Shown: positions 40,064-50,474, counted from the stretch's first letter. The stretch is 64,000 bases of DNA from Psychromonas aquimarina ATCC BAA-1526 (GCF_000428725.1 NZ_AUAM01000014.1:1-64000), one strand, 5' to 3'. Program-made: numbers and translations. Notes: generated by a model from the letters alone, not told the origin.

Positions 40064-40585
40064 TTAACGCAGACGTCCGCGGACCGTTTTTTTAACCTGA
40101 CCGGCCATCGCCACCAGCGACTGTGCGGTGTGGGCATGACATATAGCGACCGCTAAACCATCGGCCGCATCTGCCTGCGGCCTGCCGGACAGTTTTAAAA
40201 TCTGCATCACCATCTGCTGTACCTGCTCTTTATCCGCGCCGCCGGTACCTGTCACCGCTTGTTTTATCTGCCGCGCTGAATATTCACACACATAAAGATC
40301 CGCCTGTGTCGCAGCCACAATGGCAGCGCCGCGCGCCTGACCTAGCTTAAGGGCAGAATCCGGGTTCTTAGCCATAAACACCTGCTCAATTCCGAATTCA
40401 GTGGGCTGATACTGTTTAATAACTTCGCTGATCCCTTTAAAAATCATATCCAGCTTAGGTGCCAACGACTCCCCTTTGGTACGGATACAGCCGCTGGCAA
40501 TATAAAAACATTTACTGCCTTTCTGCTGAATAACACCATAACCGGTAATACGAGAGCCGGGGTCAATTCCAAGAATAATACTCAC
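40064..40585 (-). CDS. ruvC: RuvC, Holliday-junction resolvase
   Basis: A 173-residue endonuclease that resolves Holliday junctions. Catalytic acidic residues are in ILGIDPGSR (Asp near 8), FGIEQVFM (Glu) and the C-terminal [13 protein letters not shown] (Asp). I place the start at the GTG at 40585, which has AAGG seven bases upstream and gives the E. coli length. Another GTG two codons upstream is less well spaced. Confidence 0.96.
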   Translation of the reverse strand: MSIILGIDPGSRITGYGVIQQKGSKCFYIASGCIRTKGESLAPKLDMIFKGISEVIKQYQPTEFGIEQVFMAKNPDSALKLGQARGAAIVAATQADLYVCEYSARQIKQAVTGTGGADKEQVQQMVMQILKLSGRPQADAADGLAVAICHAHTAQSLVAMAGQVKKTVRGRLR

Positions 40586-40883
40586 AAACACACCTTAAAA
40601 ACCTCAATAAAAACAAGGTTGAAGAACAAAACAAAAAACACCAGCCCACTGTACGCGAGGCGGCTCTGCAGCGCAAAGAAATCATAAATTTAATCCGCTC
40701 TGTTTTTCCGCCGCCGGCAGGTAGTTTTCTGATGAGGACACAGTTTAGGATCACAGAAAAAACAACAGCAGGTCATGACTTTTTATTTATGTGCGATGCT
40801 TATCAATTGAGTTATACACTAATAGTAAAAACAATCACTTATTGGTTATTCTAGCGAAACGGTAAATACAGGAGGGAGTAACT

Positions 40884-42701
40884 ATGGTACAAAACCGGCG
40901 TATTCCGCTTATTCTGATCGGCCTGTACATAATGACGGCCATTTTTTCTATGAGCTGGTTATGGCAGTTCAGTTACCAGAGCCTTATTTCCTCTAATCAG
41001 CAGGAGCTTGAGCGCTTCAGCAGACGCCTGGAAACACAGCTGCAGCATTTTGCTTATATTCCGCAGCTGTTATCCCGGCAAAGTATTATATTTGACGCTC
41101 TAAAGCTTACGGCTGATTCCGCGCAGCGTGATATAGTTAATTCTCACTTAGCTTCGATCAATCAAGTCATAGATGCTTCCGATATTTACCTTCTAGATAC
41201 AAAAGGCAATACCATCGCCGCCAGCAACTGGCAGAGCAGGGATTCTTTTGTTGGAAATAATTTTGCCTTTCGGCCCTACTTTATACAAGCAATGGTAGGA
41301 AAGCAGGCAGACTATTTCGCGCTGGGCAGCAGTTCCGGCAAACGCGGCTATTATTTTGCCTACCCGGTTCACCATAGCGGCGAAGTACTCGGTGTAGTCG
41401 TATTGAAAATGGATCTTTCTGCTGTCGAAAAAGACTGGTCCGGCAAACAGCAGCATTTTCTAGTCACTGATACAAATAATATCGTTTTTATCTCCAGTGA
41501 AACCTCCTGGTTATTCCGCAGTCTGACACCGCTTAGTGCACAGATAAAAGAGCAGATCCGCAGCAGCCGCCGTTATGCAGATAAAGAGATCTCCGACTTG
41601 AGCTTTTCCGGAAGCCTGAATAAGAGCCCGGCAATAATCCGCTTAAATACAACACAGGGTATCGGCGGCAGCTATTTATCATTAACCAGAAACCTGCCGA
41701 ATATTGCTCTGCAGGTACGCGTGCTGGCACCGATTACCCCTATTGTGATTGATATAGCGATGCTTATCGCGGCACTTTCCCTAGTATTTATCCTAGTTTA
41801 TCTGGTGCTTATTCTGGCCGGCCAAAGGCAGAGCAGAATCCGGGAAAAAGAGCAGCTGCAGGTCAAAGCGAAACAGGAACTTGAATTTAAGGTGATGCGG
41901 CGCACCTCTGCTCTGCAGGTGGAAGTTGAAGAAAGAAAAAAAGCTGAAAAGGCTTTAAAAGACACCCGGAATGAGTCGATACAGGCGGCTAAACTAGCTG
42001 TATTGGGACAACTTTCTACCAGTCTCAGTCATGAATTAAATAATCCTCTAGCGGCCATCCGCAGCTGTGCCGATAATGCGGGTGTTTTTATTGAACGCAA
42101 TAAAATTGAGCAGGCCTCAGGAAACTTAAAGCAGATAACAGCACTTACCGAACGTATGGCTAAAATCAGCTCTCAGCTTAAACTCTTTGCCCGTAAATCC
42201 GACGTGGAGCTTTCTGTTATCACACTGCAGCCGGTAATCTTAGCTGCTTTTGAACTGGTTAAACCGCAGCTTAAAGCGAGCAGAGTAAAATTAAGCCTCA
42301 ACCTGCCGGAGCATCTTATTCATGTAAAAGCAGAGCCGGTTCAGTTAGAGCAGATAGTGGTCAATCTGCTGTCGAATGCAATTCAGGCGATGGAAGAGTC
42401 GGAGCAGAAAGAGATAGAAATTAAATTATGGATTAATCAGCACAAAGCCCAGGTAGAGGTGCTTGACAGCGGTCCGGGTATTATCAATGCTGATTTAAAT
42501 AGATTATTTGAACCTTTTTTTACCACTAAAGAAACTGGACTGGGTTTAGGCTTGTCGATTTCCCAGCAGATTATACAAAATATGCGGGGGGATATCTGGG
42601 CTGAAAACAGCGTAGAACTTGGCGCAAGATTCTGCATAAACCTGCCCTTAGAAAAATATATATACCCGAACCAGCTCAATATTCAGGAATCAGCATCTTG
42701 A
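40884..42701 (+). CDS. DctB-like sensor histidine kinase
   Basis: A 605-residue membrane kinase. Helices near 8-28 and 285-312 flank a periplasmic double-PDC (PAS-like) sensor containing RPYFIQAM and GKRGYYFAYPV, as in C4-dicarboxylate sensors. A coiled coil, then the DHp with phospho-acceptor His383 in LSHELNNPLAAIRS, and an ATPase domain (NLLSNAIQAM, DSGPGI, GLGLGLSISQQI) follow. No response regulator is adjacent, although DctB normally sits with DctD. Good GGAGG ribosome site. Confidence 0.85.
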   Translation: MVQNRRIPLILIGLYIMTAIFSMSWLWQFSYQSLISSNQQELERFSRRLETQLQHFAYIPQLLSRQSIIFDALKLTADSAQRDIVNSHLASINQVIDASDIYLLDTKGNTIAASNWQSRDSFVGNNFAFRPYFIQAMVGKQADYFALGSSSGKRGYYFAYPVHHSGEVLGVVVLKMDLSAVEKDWSGKQQHFLVTDTNNIVFISSETSWLFRSLTPLSAQIKEQIRSSRRYADKEISDLSFSGSLNKSPAIIRLNTTQGIGGSYLSLTRNLPNIALQVRVLAPITPIVIDIAMLIAALSLVFILVYLVLILAGQRQSRIREKEQLQVKAKQELEFKVMRRTSALQVEVEERKKAEKALKDTRNESIQAAKLAVLGQLSTSLSHELNNPLAAIRSCADNAGVFIERNKIEQASGNLKQITALTERMAKISSQLKLFARKSDVELSVITLQPVILAAFELVKPQLKASRVKLSLNLPEHLIHVKAEPVQLEQIVVNLLSNAIQAMEESEQKEIEIKLWINQHKAQVEVLDSGPGIINADLNRLFEPFFTTKETGLGLGLSISQQIIQNMRGDIWAENSVELGARFCINLPLEKYIYPNQLNIQESAS

Positions 42702-42728
42702 GCTAGGTAATAAGAGCAGGAATGATAC

Positions 42729-43676
42729 TCAGCTTTTATCTTTTTCGATGAAATGTCTTTCTAAAAAACGGTTACAGATAGCCGCAACATTTTCCTGTGG
42801 AGATAGGGCAAAATTAATAAATGCCTGCGCAATAGGTGATAAGTGTTTGCTTTCATGGTGTACCAGATACCAGCTTCTTACCAGCGGAAAATCCTCAATA
42901 TCCAGCTCAACCAGGCAGTTGGTTGCCAGTTCAAGTGTGAGGCTGTGCCGCGAAAGTGCAGAAATCCCTAAATCAGCCATTACCGCCTGTTTGATAGTTT
43001 CACTGCTGCCGAGAATCATATTCGGCTGTATTGTTAACTGATGTGCCTGCAGAAAATCTTCCAGTGCCTTGCGGGTCCCGGAGCCTTTTTCCCGGAAAAT
43101 AAAAGCATGCTCTGCCAGCTCCTTCAGCTTGATATTTTTCCTGCCGGCTAAGGGATGATTCGGACTGGCGACAATAACAATGGGATTATCAACAAAGGGG
43201 TGACGTTTTAATGCCATGGATTCAGGGATCAGGCCCATAATAACCAGGTCGTCTTTATTCTCCTGCAGACGCTGAATCATCTGCTCTCGGTTAACAATAT
43301 CCAGATGCAGATTAACTTTCGGATAACGTTTATGAAAAGCACCTAACAGATGCGGCGAAAAGTATTTTGCACTGCTTACGGCAGCCAGATGAAAGTCCCC
43401 TTCCAGGTTGCCTTTCAAGGCACTTAATGTCATATCCATACTGTCAAAACGCGCAAACAACTCATCACAAAAGTTATTTAACTCCTGCCCTGCTGGTGTT
43501 AAATACAGCTTTTTGCCTATTTTTTCAAATAAGGGCAGATCCAGGTTACTCTCCAGCTGCTTAAGCTGAATACTGACAGCAGGTTGAGTCAGACCTAACT
43601 CCTGACCCGCTTTGGTATAATTCATTGCCAGAGCAACCTGGCGGAAAACTTTTAACTGATGCAATGTGGCGCGCAT
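42729..43676 (-). CDS. LysR-type regulator, CbbR-like
   Basis: A 315-residue LysR regulator. The N-terminus RATLHQLKVFRQVALAMNYTKAGQELGLTQPAVS is typical of the CbbR branch that controls carbon-fixation and inorganic-carbon genes. An effector domain follows (about 95-300). It is divergent from a carbonic anhydrase gene, its probable target. The ATG at 43676 matches the conserved start; an ATG three codons upstream is possible. Confidence 0.85.
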   Translation of the reverse strand: MRATLHQLKVFRQVALAMNYTKAGQELGLTQPAVSIQLKQLESNLDLPLFEKIGKKLYLTPAGQELNNFCDELFARFDSMDMTLSALKGNLEGDFHLAAVSSAKYFSPHLLGAFHKRYPKVNLHLDIVNREQMIQRLQENKDDLVIMGLIPESMALKRHPFVDNPIVIVASPNHPLAGRKNIKLKELAEHAFIFREKGSGTRKALEDFLQAHQLTIQPNMILGSSETIKQAVMADLGISALSRHSLTLELATNCLVELDIEDFPLVRSWYLVHHESKHLSPIAQAFINFALSPQENVAAICNRFLERHFIEKDKS

Positions 43677-43807
43677 AACAACCAACCATAAATAAAAACT
43701 TATTCAATTGATAATATATATTAATTTTTATTAATGCAATTAATCCATTAACATGCTCTACACTTATCGATGCTATCGACGGCATTGATTAATAGAGGAA
43801 AAACATT

Positions 43808-44443
43808 ATGTCAGCAACAGACAAGTTAATAGCGGGTTATCAACGTTTTCGTGAAGGATACTACCAGCAGAATAAGGAACAGCTGCTGAAACTGGCAGAG
43901 CAGGGACAGTTTCCTAAAATAGCAATAGTCTGCTGTTCTGATTCCCGGGTAGATCCGGCCATTATTTTAGACTGCGAACCGGGAGATCTGTTTGTCATTC
44001 GTAATGTAGCCAACTTAGTCCCCCCTCGTGAAAGCTGCGACAGTTTTCACGGCACCAGTGCCGCACTTGAATTTGCAGTTAACGGCCTGCAGGTGGAAAG
44101 TATTATTGTCCTCGGGCATACACAATGCGGCGGCATTAAAGCTTTGATGGATACCGAACCGACCTCAAAACCGGACACATTTATCTCTAAGTGGATGAAG
44201 CAGCTGGAGAATGTCCGCAATGAGATATTAGACGATGAAAACTGCACGGATAAAGAGCAGCGTTACCATGTTTGTGAACAAAAAGGCATAGTACAGTCTC
44301 TGACTAACTTAATGACCTTCCCATGCATAGAGGAACGCGTAGCCGCGGGTGAACTGAAACTACACGGCTGGTGTTACGACTTAAACAGCGCAGAGCTGTT
44401 TGCCATGAATAACAGCAGCGGCGAGTTTAAAAAAATCAGTTAA
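43808..44443 (+). CDS. can: Beta-class carbonic anhydrase
   Basis: A 211-residue zinc enzyme interconverting CO2 and bicarbonate. Zinc ligands and the catalytic dyad are visible: Cys43-x-Asp45-x-Arg47 (CCSDSR), and His104 and Cys107 in LGHTQCGG. GAGG precedes the ATG. It is divergent from the CbbR-like regulator, with an AT-rich intergenic region containing ATTAAT-N4-ATTAAT at about 43728-43744, a possible operator. Confidence 0.93.
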   Translation: MSATDKLIAGYQRFREGYYQQNKEQLLKLAEQGQFPKIAIVCCSDSRVDPAIILDCEPGDLFVIRNVANLVPPRESCDSFHGTSAALEFAVNGLQVESIIVLGHTQCGGIKALMDTEPTSKPDTFISKWMKQLENVRNEILDDENCTDKEQRYHVCEQKGIVQSLTNLMTFPCIEERVAAGELKLHGWCYDLNSAELFAMNNSSGEFKKIS

Positions 44444-44488
44444 GTCTTTGAGAAGCTTACCCCGAAAGTGCTCGGGTTGAGCTTCCTG

Positions 44489-45664
44489 TTAACCTTCATG
44501 GGCTAAGAAGTTCATTATCTGCTCCATGTTCAGATCAAAATCATCCGCGCGCACACACTTTACAATCTGCTCTTCGAGCATTTTTGATAAATCTATATGA
44601 TGCCCGAATTCAAAATTTTTCGGCCCTAGGCTGTAAAACGGTCTTACATTAGGGCGAATAGGATCCTGACGATTATGGCTTTCAACAATGGCGAGCTTAT
44701 TGGAATCAAGCTGCACCAGTGCACCAACCGGATAAACGCCCATGCACTGGATAAACTGGTCCACCAGCTTTTTGTCTAAATGGTTATTATCCGCCAGACT
44801 GCGTAAAATACTGAAAGCCTTAACCTGAGCATAACCCTGTTTGTAGCTGCGGCTGGAAGTTAATGCATCGAAAATATCACAAATAGCGATCATTCTGCCG
44901 TACACCGATATATTGTTTTCTTTGATGCCGTTAGGGTAACCTTCACCATTGAGTTTTTCATGATGCTGGGTGGCTACCTCTAAGCTTAAGGCGCTGATAT
45001 CTGGCGTTCTGCTGATAATATCAATGGAATGGGCGGCATGTGATTTTATTATTTCAAATTCAGAATCTGTAAGTTTTCCCGGTTTATTAAGTATCTTCTC
45101 AGGTACTTTTATTTTGCCTACATCATGCAGAAATCCCCCTACCGCTAACTTTCTTATCACCTCTTTGCCCATTTTAAGATGAAAAGCAAAAATACTGATC
45201 AGTACAGATACTGCGACGGAATGCTCTAAAAGATACTCGTCTTTATTACGGATATTAAGTACACAGGCAAGTGCATCAGGATTATCAAAAATGAGATCAA
45301 TGGACTCGTCGGTAACCATGCTGACCGACTTTAAATCCAGCGGACAGCCGTTTTCAGCATCATGAAATATTTTTTTCTGAATATTTTTGGACTGATCAAA
45401 TATTTTCCGGGCTTTAACGACCTCCTGCTGGAAAAATTTATCCTGTGCCTTTTTGACTGCAGATACTTTTTTAGCTTTAGGCATGTTGATACTTTTATCC
45501 ATATCAATCATTACCCGCTCGATCCCTTTATTTTTAAACCTCTCAATAATAGTTTCATTTTCAATTAAACCTGCTTCAGTCAGCTTAAACTTTCCCTTAG
45601 GTACGGTGATATCCAGCAGATACATGCCGATGCGGAGTTCTGAGATGTTTTTTTCAATGATCAA
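44489..45664 (-). CDS. DUF3391/HD-GYP c-di-GMP phosphodiesterase
   Basis: A 391-residue cytoplasmic protein. An N-terminal DUF3391 domain (about 1-110, starting ISELRIGMYLLDI) precedes an HD-GYP domain with HD at 180-181 (FLHDVGKIKVPEKIL) and GYP at 242-244 (HHEKLNGEGYPNG). Such proteins hydrolyse c-di-GMP to pGpG or GMP. Metal-binding positions look intact. It is a single gene between can and the heme-type kinase. Confidence 0.92.
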   Translation of the reverse strand: MIIEKNISELRIGMYLLDITVPKGKFKLTEAGLIENETIIERFKNKGIERVMIDMDKSINMPKAKKVSAVKKAQDKFFQQEVVKARKIFDQSKNIQKKIFHDAENGCPLDLKSVSMVTDESIDLIFDNPDALACVLNIRNKDEYLLEHSVAVSVLISIFAFHLKMGKEVIRKLAVGGFLHDVGKIKVPEKILNKPGKLTDSEFEIIKSHAAHSIDIISRTPDISALSLEVATQHHEKLNGEGYPNGIKENNISVYGRMIAICDIFDALTSSRSYKQGYAQVKAFSILRSLADNNHLDKKLVDQFIQCMGVYPVGALVQLDSNKLAIVESHNRQDPIRPNVRPFYSLGPKNFEFGHHIDLSKMLEEQIVKCVRADDFDLNMEQIMNFLAHEG

Positions 45665-46042
45665 AATTGAAACTCCAATTTATATGTCTATCAACACGAG
45701 TCAGGCAGCTCATAAAGCGGTCTTTTTTTTAAGGTGAGGACATCTTCAGGTTAACCTTGCTCTGCAGGAGATACTATTTCCTGCATCACAACTTTCCTAT
45801 TTACTAAGTTTAGACATAAATGAGAACAAAAGACTCAAAGTGAGTAACCAGCAGGAGAGCCAGTTCAAATGAAAACGGATACGCAAAGCAGACCGGGGTC
45901 TATAAGCTGACGACTTCAATATAAATAAGTCTATTGAGGCAGGACTTTACAAAAAAGGAGCTGTAATAAACAGTCCCTTATTTATCTGAAGTCAAACTAT
46001 CCTGCCCTAAGCTCACTTTAGGAGTGCCAATAAATACCTCTA
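45665..46042. other. Intergenic interval with a terminator
   Basis: 378 bases between two minus-strand genes. The only feature I see is the terminator at 45951-45979. The rest probably holds the HD-GYP gene promoter. Confidence 0.5.
45951..45979 (-). terminator. Terminator of the DUF3365 kinase gene
   Basis: AAGGAGCTG (45955-45963) pairs with CAGTCCCTT (45971-45979) with one mismatch, followed on the minus strand by a run of six Ts. It lies 64 bp beyond the kinase stop. Confidence 0.75.
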
Positions 46043-47539
46043 TTAATCTTTATGCTCCATAGGATAACAAATCATGAATTCTACACCATGACCTGATAAG
46101 CTTCTGCATGTAATAGTTCCCTGTAGTTTTTGAGTAATCAAATTATAAACGATACTCATTCCAAGCCCTTTTCCTTTCTGTTTACTGGTCGTATAGAAGG
46201 GATCAAAGACTTTTGACTGGACCTCTTCAGTCATACCAATTCCATCATCTTGGTAATGAATATTGAATGCTTTACCGTCAGCATAGGCTTTTATTGAAAT
46301 GCAGCCTTTCTCTTCGGGAAATCCATAAATAACCGAGTTATTAATCAAATTGATCAACACCTGAGCCAAAGCCCCCGGATAGCTGTATATTTCTAACTTA
46401 TCATCACAGTCAATCTGAATATTAATAGACTTTCCCTTTAATACAGGTTTTATACTCATCATTATATCTTTTAAATATTCCTCTACATTATATCGGCGAA
46501 GCTGGTCATAACTCTCATCTACAGAAACCTGCTTAAAAATCTTCACCAGATTCCCGGCACGGTTCAGATTATGCAGAATTATTTTTAAGGATTCATAGGA
46601 TAGATGTATGTATTTCTCAAGGTCTGATTTTTTAATCTGATTCTCCTTATACTTAGTTACAAACTCCTCAGTTTCAGACTGCAGGTGACTGGTTGCCGTC
46701 AAACCATTGCCAACCGGAGTATTGATTTCATGAGCAACCCCTGCAACCAGGTTCCCTAATGAGGCCATTTTCTCTGATTCCACCAATTGAGTCTGCGTTG
46801 TTTTTAATTCATCTATTGAATCTTGCAGGGAATGGTTTATCGCAATCAATTTCTTCTCGCTTTGCTGAATATGCCTGCCAAAAATCAAGAGCCCCAAAAT
46901 ACCAGATAATAACGCAATTGAATGGCTCACCCAGAGCTCCCATTGGAAAGCGTTATGCTTGAGAAGAAGCGTAACACTAATACCTCCTCGAACATCGCCA
47001 ACCTTGTACCCTTGCTGTTCATGACACTTCATGCACGATTCCATCATTTTCAACGGAGCTATATAGCGATAACTGTACAGCCCTGAATCATCAGTATGAA
47101 ATGCCCCCCATTCCTGCACTCCTTCTTCAAAAAGACGAAGGGCACTACTTTCCCAAGGGGCTGCTTCATTTTCAGGACGAATCGGTTTCAAACTGGTAAT
47201 GTGGAACTGGATATTATTTGCTTTCAATGCAATTTCAGAAATTTGCCGGGTCATGTAGGCAGGATTAATTTTAGTAAGCTGAATTCCGTCTGTCGTCACC
47301 ACATCCCTTTTGGGATCTTTCAAATAATGATTCTGCAGGGCAATTTCAGAAACAGGAACATAAACACCTCCGTGATTTGCATTCCACTGTCGAGTCAAGA
47401 CCACCTGCTTAAAAAAAGCTTGTGCTCCTTGTCTTGCAATATTCGTCTCACTCTCAAGATCAACGCTAATATTCCAAAATAAGGATATAATCACTGTAAG
47501 TGACCATAGCGCAACAGCGATATAAATTCCTTTTCTCAT
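46043..47539 (-). CDS. DUF3365 heme-type sensor histidine kinase
   Basis: A 498-residue membrane kinase. Helices at about 5-22 and 203-220 flank a periplasmic DUF3365/Tll0287-like PAS domain that contains a c-type heme motif, CMKCH (169-173), followed by GYKVGDVRGGISV. A DHp domain has His270 in GVAHEINTPVGNGL, and the ATPase domain has NLINNSVIYGF, DDGIGM and GKGLGMSIV. It could sense redox state or a diatomic gas. No response regulator is adjacent. Confidence 0.88.
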   Translation of the reverse strand: MRKGIYIAVALWSLTVIISLFWNISVDLESETNIARQGAQAFFKQVVLTRQWNANHGGVYVPVSEIALQNHYLKDPKRDVVTTDGIQLTKINPAYMTRQISEIALKANNIQFHITSLKPIRPENEAAPWESSALRLFEEGVQEWGAFHTDDSGLYSYRYIAPLKMMESCMKCHEQQGYKVGDVRGGISVTLLLKHNAFQWELWVSHSIALLSGILGLLIFGRHIQQSEKKLIAINHSLQDSIDELKTTQTQLVESEKMASLGNLVAGVAHEINTPVGNGLTATSHLQSETEEFVTKYKENQIKKSDLEKYIHLSYESLKIILHNLNRAGNLVKIFKQVSVDESYDQLRRYNVEEYLKDIMMSIKPVLKGKSINIQIDCDDKLEIYSYPGALAQVLINLINNSVIYGFPEEKGCISIKAYADGKAFNIHYQDDGIGMTEEVQSKVFDPFYTTSKQKGKGLGMSIVYNLITQKLQGTITCRSLSGHGVEFMICYPMEHKD

Positions 47540-47842
47540 TAAATCACCAATTTATAAGCTTGTGGTAAAAATTATATAATTAAGTGCTTTAATTCATTAT
47601 AGGGTTGAATAACATATTTTCTGTTTTTTCGTTGTTTTTATGGAAGTTCGATTACAGCCGGCGCATTTTAATCCCATACATTAATCGGCTTGAGTAATAA
47701 TCATCAGTTAGTTAACAGAGCAATTTAATATGAATAAGATCTGGGTAAGAAATATGCGGGCTTTATCTGCTCGATTAAGTCGTAAAATATCAGCCCGTTC
47801 AGCTGATTAAAAAAAGGCCGTAATAAACGGCCCATTATCTAT
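47540..47842. other. Intergenic interval
   Basis: 303 bases between the kinase start and the yebC stop, ending in the yebC terminator. A 26-codon basic plus-strand ORF (47729-47809) has no good ribosome site. Nothing else is apparent. Confidence 0.45.
47809..47832 (-). terminator. Terminator of yebC
   Basis: GGCCG/CGGCC hairpin with a 7-nt loop (47816-47832), followed on the minus strand by at least seven Ts. It begins 10 bp after the yebC stop. Confidence 0.9.
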
Positions 47843-48586
47843 TTATAAAGCGGCAGCAACTTCATCGGAAATTTCACCGTTATGGTAAACCTCCTGCACA
47901 TCATCGTCGTCTTCTAAGGCATCAATTAAACGCAGCAGCTGCGGTGCGGTTTTAGCATCTAACTCAGCTTTGGTTGAAGGCACCATAGTTACTTCGGCAT
48001 GCTCAGCGCTAAAACCAGCCGCATCCAGTGCATCTTTTACCGCGCCGAAATCATTCGGTGCGGTAAATACATCAATGGAGCCGTCTTCATTACTGACCAC
48101 ATCATCAGCCCCCGCTTCTAAAGCCGGATCCATCAGTGCATCTTCATCCGTACCGGCTGCATAAGAGATAACACCTTTTTTATCAAACAGGTAGGAAACA
48201 CTGCCGTCGGTACCTAAGTTCCCGTTACCGCGGGAAAATGCATGGCGCACACTGGCAACGGTGCGGTTTTTATTATCTGTCATAGTTTCAACTAATACCG
48301 CTGTACCGCCCGGGCCGTAACCTTCATAGACAATCGTCTCAAGCACCACATCATCTAATTCACCGGCACCGCGTTTAACTGCACGCTCTATGGTATCGCG
48401 GGTCATATTGTTGGACAGAGATTTATCAATAGCGGCACGTAAGCGCGGATTAGCATCGGGATCTGAACCGCCTTCACGGGCGGCTACGGTTAATTCTCGA
48501 ATAAACTTGGTGAATACTTTGGCGCGTTTGGAGTCCTGTGCCGCTTTACGGTGTTTGATATTTGCAAATTTACTGTGACCAGCCAT
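47843..48586 (-). CDS. yebC: YebC/TACO1-family protein
   Basis: A 247-residue cytoplasmic protein of the YebC family, long called a transcriptional regulator and more recently linked to translation of difficult (proline-rich) sequences. The family start [20 protein letters not shown] and the segment [14 protein letters not shown] are intact. It follows aspS in the same direction, separated by a terminator. In many gammaproteobacteria yebC continues into ruvC; here a 7-kb insertion separates them. Confidence 0.95.
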   Translation of the reverse strand: MAGHSKFANIKHRKAAQDSKRAKVFTKFIRELTVAAREGGSDPDANPRLRAAIDKSLSNNMTRDTIERAVKRGAGELDDVVLETIVYEGYGPGGTAVLVETMTDNKNRTVASVRHAFSRGNGNLGTDGSVSYLFDKKGVISYAAGTDEDALMDPALEAGADDVVSNEDGSIDVFTAPNDFGAVKDALDAAGFSAEHAEVTMVPSTKAELDAKTAPQLLRLIDALEDDDDVQEVYHNGEISDEVAAAL

Positions 48587-48632
48587 CTCTATTTCCTCTT
48601 AAATTTAATACCCTAATGCAATGATTATAAAT

Positions 48633-48668
48633 AAAAAAAAGGGGAGATAGCTAATGCTAACTCCCCTT
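48633..48668 (-). terminator. Terminator of aspS
   Basis: GGGGAG (48641-48646) pairs with CTCCCC (48661-48666); the loop contains a second small pairing TTAGC/GCTAA. On the minus strand eight Ts follow. It lies between aspS and yebC, so the two may be separate transcripts or be partly coupled. Confidence 0.85.
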
Positions 48669-48698
48669 TCCTTAACAGTTTAGAAATTTTCTAAATAA

Positions 48699-50474
48699 TT
48701 ATTCTTGTTCTGTTTTCTTTTCAACAGTCACTGCCACATTCAGCTCAGCAAGTGCAGCCGGATTAGCAAAGCCTGGAGCGTTTGTTAAAGGACAAGCAGC
48801 AGAAGCTGTTTTCGGGAAGGCAATCACTTCACGAATTGAGCTGGTACCCGTCATTAACATCACTAAACGGTCTAAACCAAATGCAAGTCCTGCATGTGGT
48901 GGAGCACCAAACTGCAGCGCTTCAAGTAAGAAACCGAATTTATCCTGTGCTTCTTCATCACTGATATTTAAAATACGGAAAATAGCAGCCTGCATATCCT
49001 GCTTATGAATACGCACACTGCCACCGCCTAGCTCACAACCGTTTAATACCATATCGTAAGCATTAGAGATAGCGCCGACAGGGTTAGCTTCCAGCTCTTC
49101 AGCAGTCAGGTTGATCGGTGCAGTAAACGGGTGATGTAATGGTGTTAATGCACCGTCTTCTAATGGTTCAAACATTGGGAAGTCAATCACCCAAAGAGGT
49201 TTCCACTCATCTTTAATCAGACCAAGGTCTTCAGCGACTTTAAGACGCAGTGCACCGATCGCTTCCGCAACAATATGTGCTTTATCAGCACCAAACAGAA
49301 TAATATCGCCGTCTTGTGCGTTAGTGCGGCTTAGAAGCTCAGTAACAATCTCTTCGTTTAAGAATTTAGCAATTGGTGACTGCACGCCTTCAAGGCCTTT
49401 AGCTGCTTCGTTAACTTTCATCCATGCTAAACCTTTAGCACCGTAGATGTTTACGTATTTGCCGTACTCATCAATGTTTTTACGAGAAAGTTTCGCACCG
49501 CCCGGTACACAGATAACCGCAACACGGCTGTCCGCATCATTCGCCGGACCGGAGAATACGTTAAATTCAACGTCAGTTAACAGGTCAGCAACATCCACTA
49601 ATTCAAAGTCGATACGCAGATCCGGTTTATCACTACCGAAACGAGACATCGCATCTGCATAAGTCATTTTCGGGAAAGTGCCTAGATCAACATCTAACAT
49701 CTCCTGGAAAAGTTTAACAATCATCTCTTCCGTTTTATCCATTACCTGCTCGCCGGACATAAATGATGTTTCAATATCGATCTGAGTGAATTCAGGCTGA
49801 CGGTCAGCACGTAAATCTTCATCACGGAAACATTTAACGATCTGGTAGTATTTATCTAAACCAGACATCATTAATAACTGTTTAAACAGCTGCGGTGACT
49901 GCGGCAGTGCAAAGAACTGGCCTTTGTGTGTACGGCTTGGTACTAAATAATCACGCGCACCTTCCGGTGTTGCTTTAGTCAGAATCGGCGTTTCAACATC
50001 TAAGAAACCGTTATCATCTAAGAAACGGCGTACAAAGCTGCTTACCTTTGAACGGAATACCATACGCTCTGCCATTTCCGGGCGGCGCAGATCTAAATAA
50101 CGGTAACGTAAACGCTGCTCTTCAGAGTTAGTCTGGTTGCTGTCCAGCGGCAGAGGCTCAGAGCGGTTTAAGATTTCCATCTCTAAACCACGAATTTCGA
50201 TACCGCCTGTGGTCATATCTTTATTGGTTTGACCTTCAGGACGCGGTCGAACTTCGCCTTTAATTTTTACACAGAATTCGTTACGTACTGATGCAGCAAC
50301 GGCTGTTGCTTCCGGTGTATCACCATCAAAGAATACCTGCACGATACCTTCACGATCACGCATATCCAGGAAGGTTACTCCGCCTAAATCACGCTGCTTG
50401 TTTATCCAGCCTACTAACTCAATTTCCTGACCAATGTTTGCTTCAGTCACTTCACCACAATACATAGTGCGCAT
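48699..50474 (-). CDS. aspS: Aspartyl-tRNA synthetase
   Basis: A class II synthetase of 591 residues that charges tRNA-Asp. It has an OB-fold anticodon domain, then class II motifs (motif 1 near [15 protein letters not shown]; motif 2 in [16 protein letters not shown]; motif 3 in [13 protein letters not shown]) and the bacterial GAD insert between. The ATG at 50474 follows AGGA at the right distance and gives the standard MRTMYCGEV start; a longer 34-codon extension is not supported. Confidence 0.97.
   Translation of the reverse strand: MRTMYCGEVTEANIGQEIELVGWINKQRDLGGVTFLDMRDREGIVQVFFDGDTPEATAVAASVRNEFCVKIKGEVRPRPEGQTNKDMTTGGIEIRGLEMEILNRSEPLPLDSNQTNSEEQRLRYRYLDLRRPEMAERMVFRSKVSSFVRRFLDDNGFLDVETPILTKATPEGARDYLVPSRTHKGQFFALPQSPQLFKQLLMMSGLDKYYQIVKCFRDEDLRADRQPEFTQIDIETSFMSGEQVMDKTEEMIVKLFQEMLDVDLGTFPKMTYADAMSRFGSDKPDLRIDFELVDVADLLTDVEFNVFSGPANDADSRVAVICVPGGAKLSRKNIDEYGKYVNIYGAKGLAWMKVNEAAKGLEGVQSPIAKFLNEEIVTELLSRTNAQDGDIILFGADKAHIVAEAIGALRLKVAEDLGLIKDEWKPLWVIDFPMFEPLEDGALTPLHHPFTAPINLTAEELEANPVGAISNAYDMVLNGCELGGGSVRIHKQDMQAAIFRILNISDEEAQDKFGFLLEALQFGAPPHAGLAFGLDRLVMLMTGTSSIREVIAFPKTASAACPLTNAPGFANPAALAELNVAVTVEKKTEQE

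Noticed and set aside
40563-40754. 63-codon minus-strand ORF overlapping the ruvC start
   Set aside because: Out of frame with ruvC, Cys/Arg-rich and without similarity; a shadow of ruvC and its leader.
44452-44485. GAAGCT/AGCTTC hairpin after can as a terminator
   Set aside because: The stem is interrupted and no T-run follows; it may still be a weak stop.
47729-47809. 26-codon basic plus-strand ORF beside the yebC terminator
   Set aside because: Poor ribosome site, no plus-strand T-tract after the hairpin and no recognisable family.
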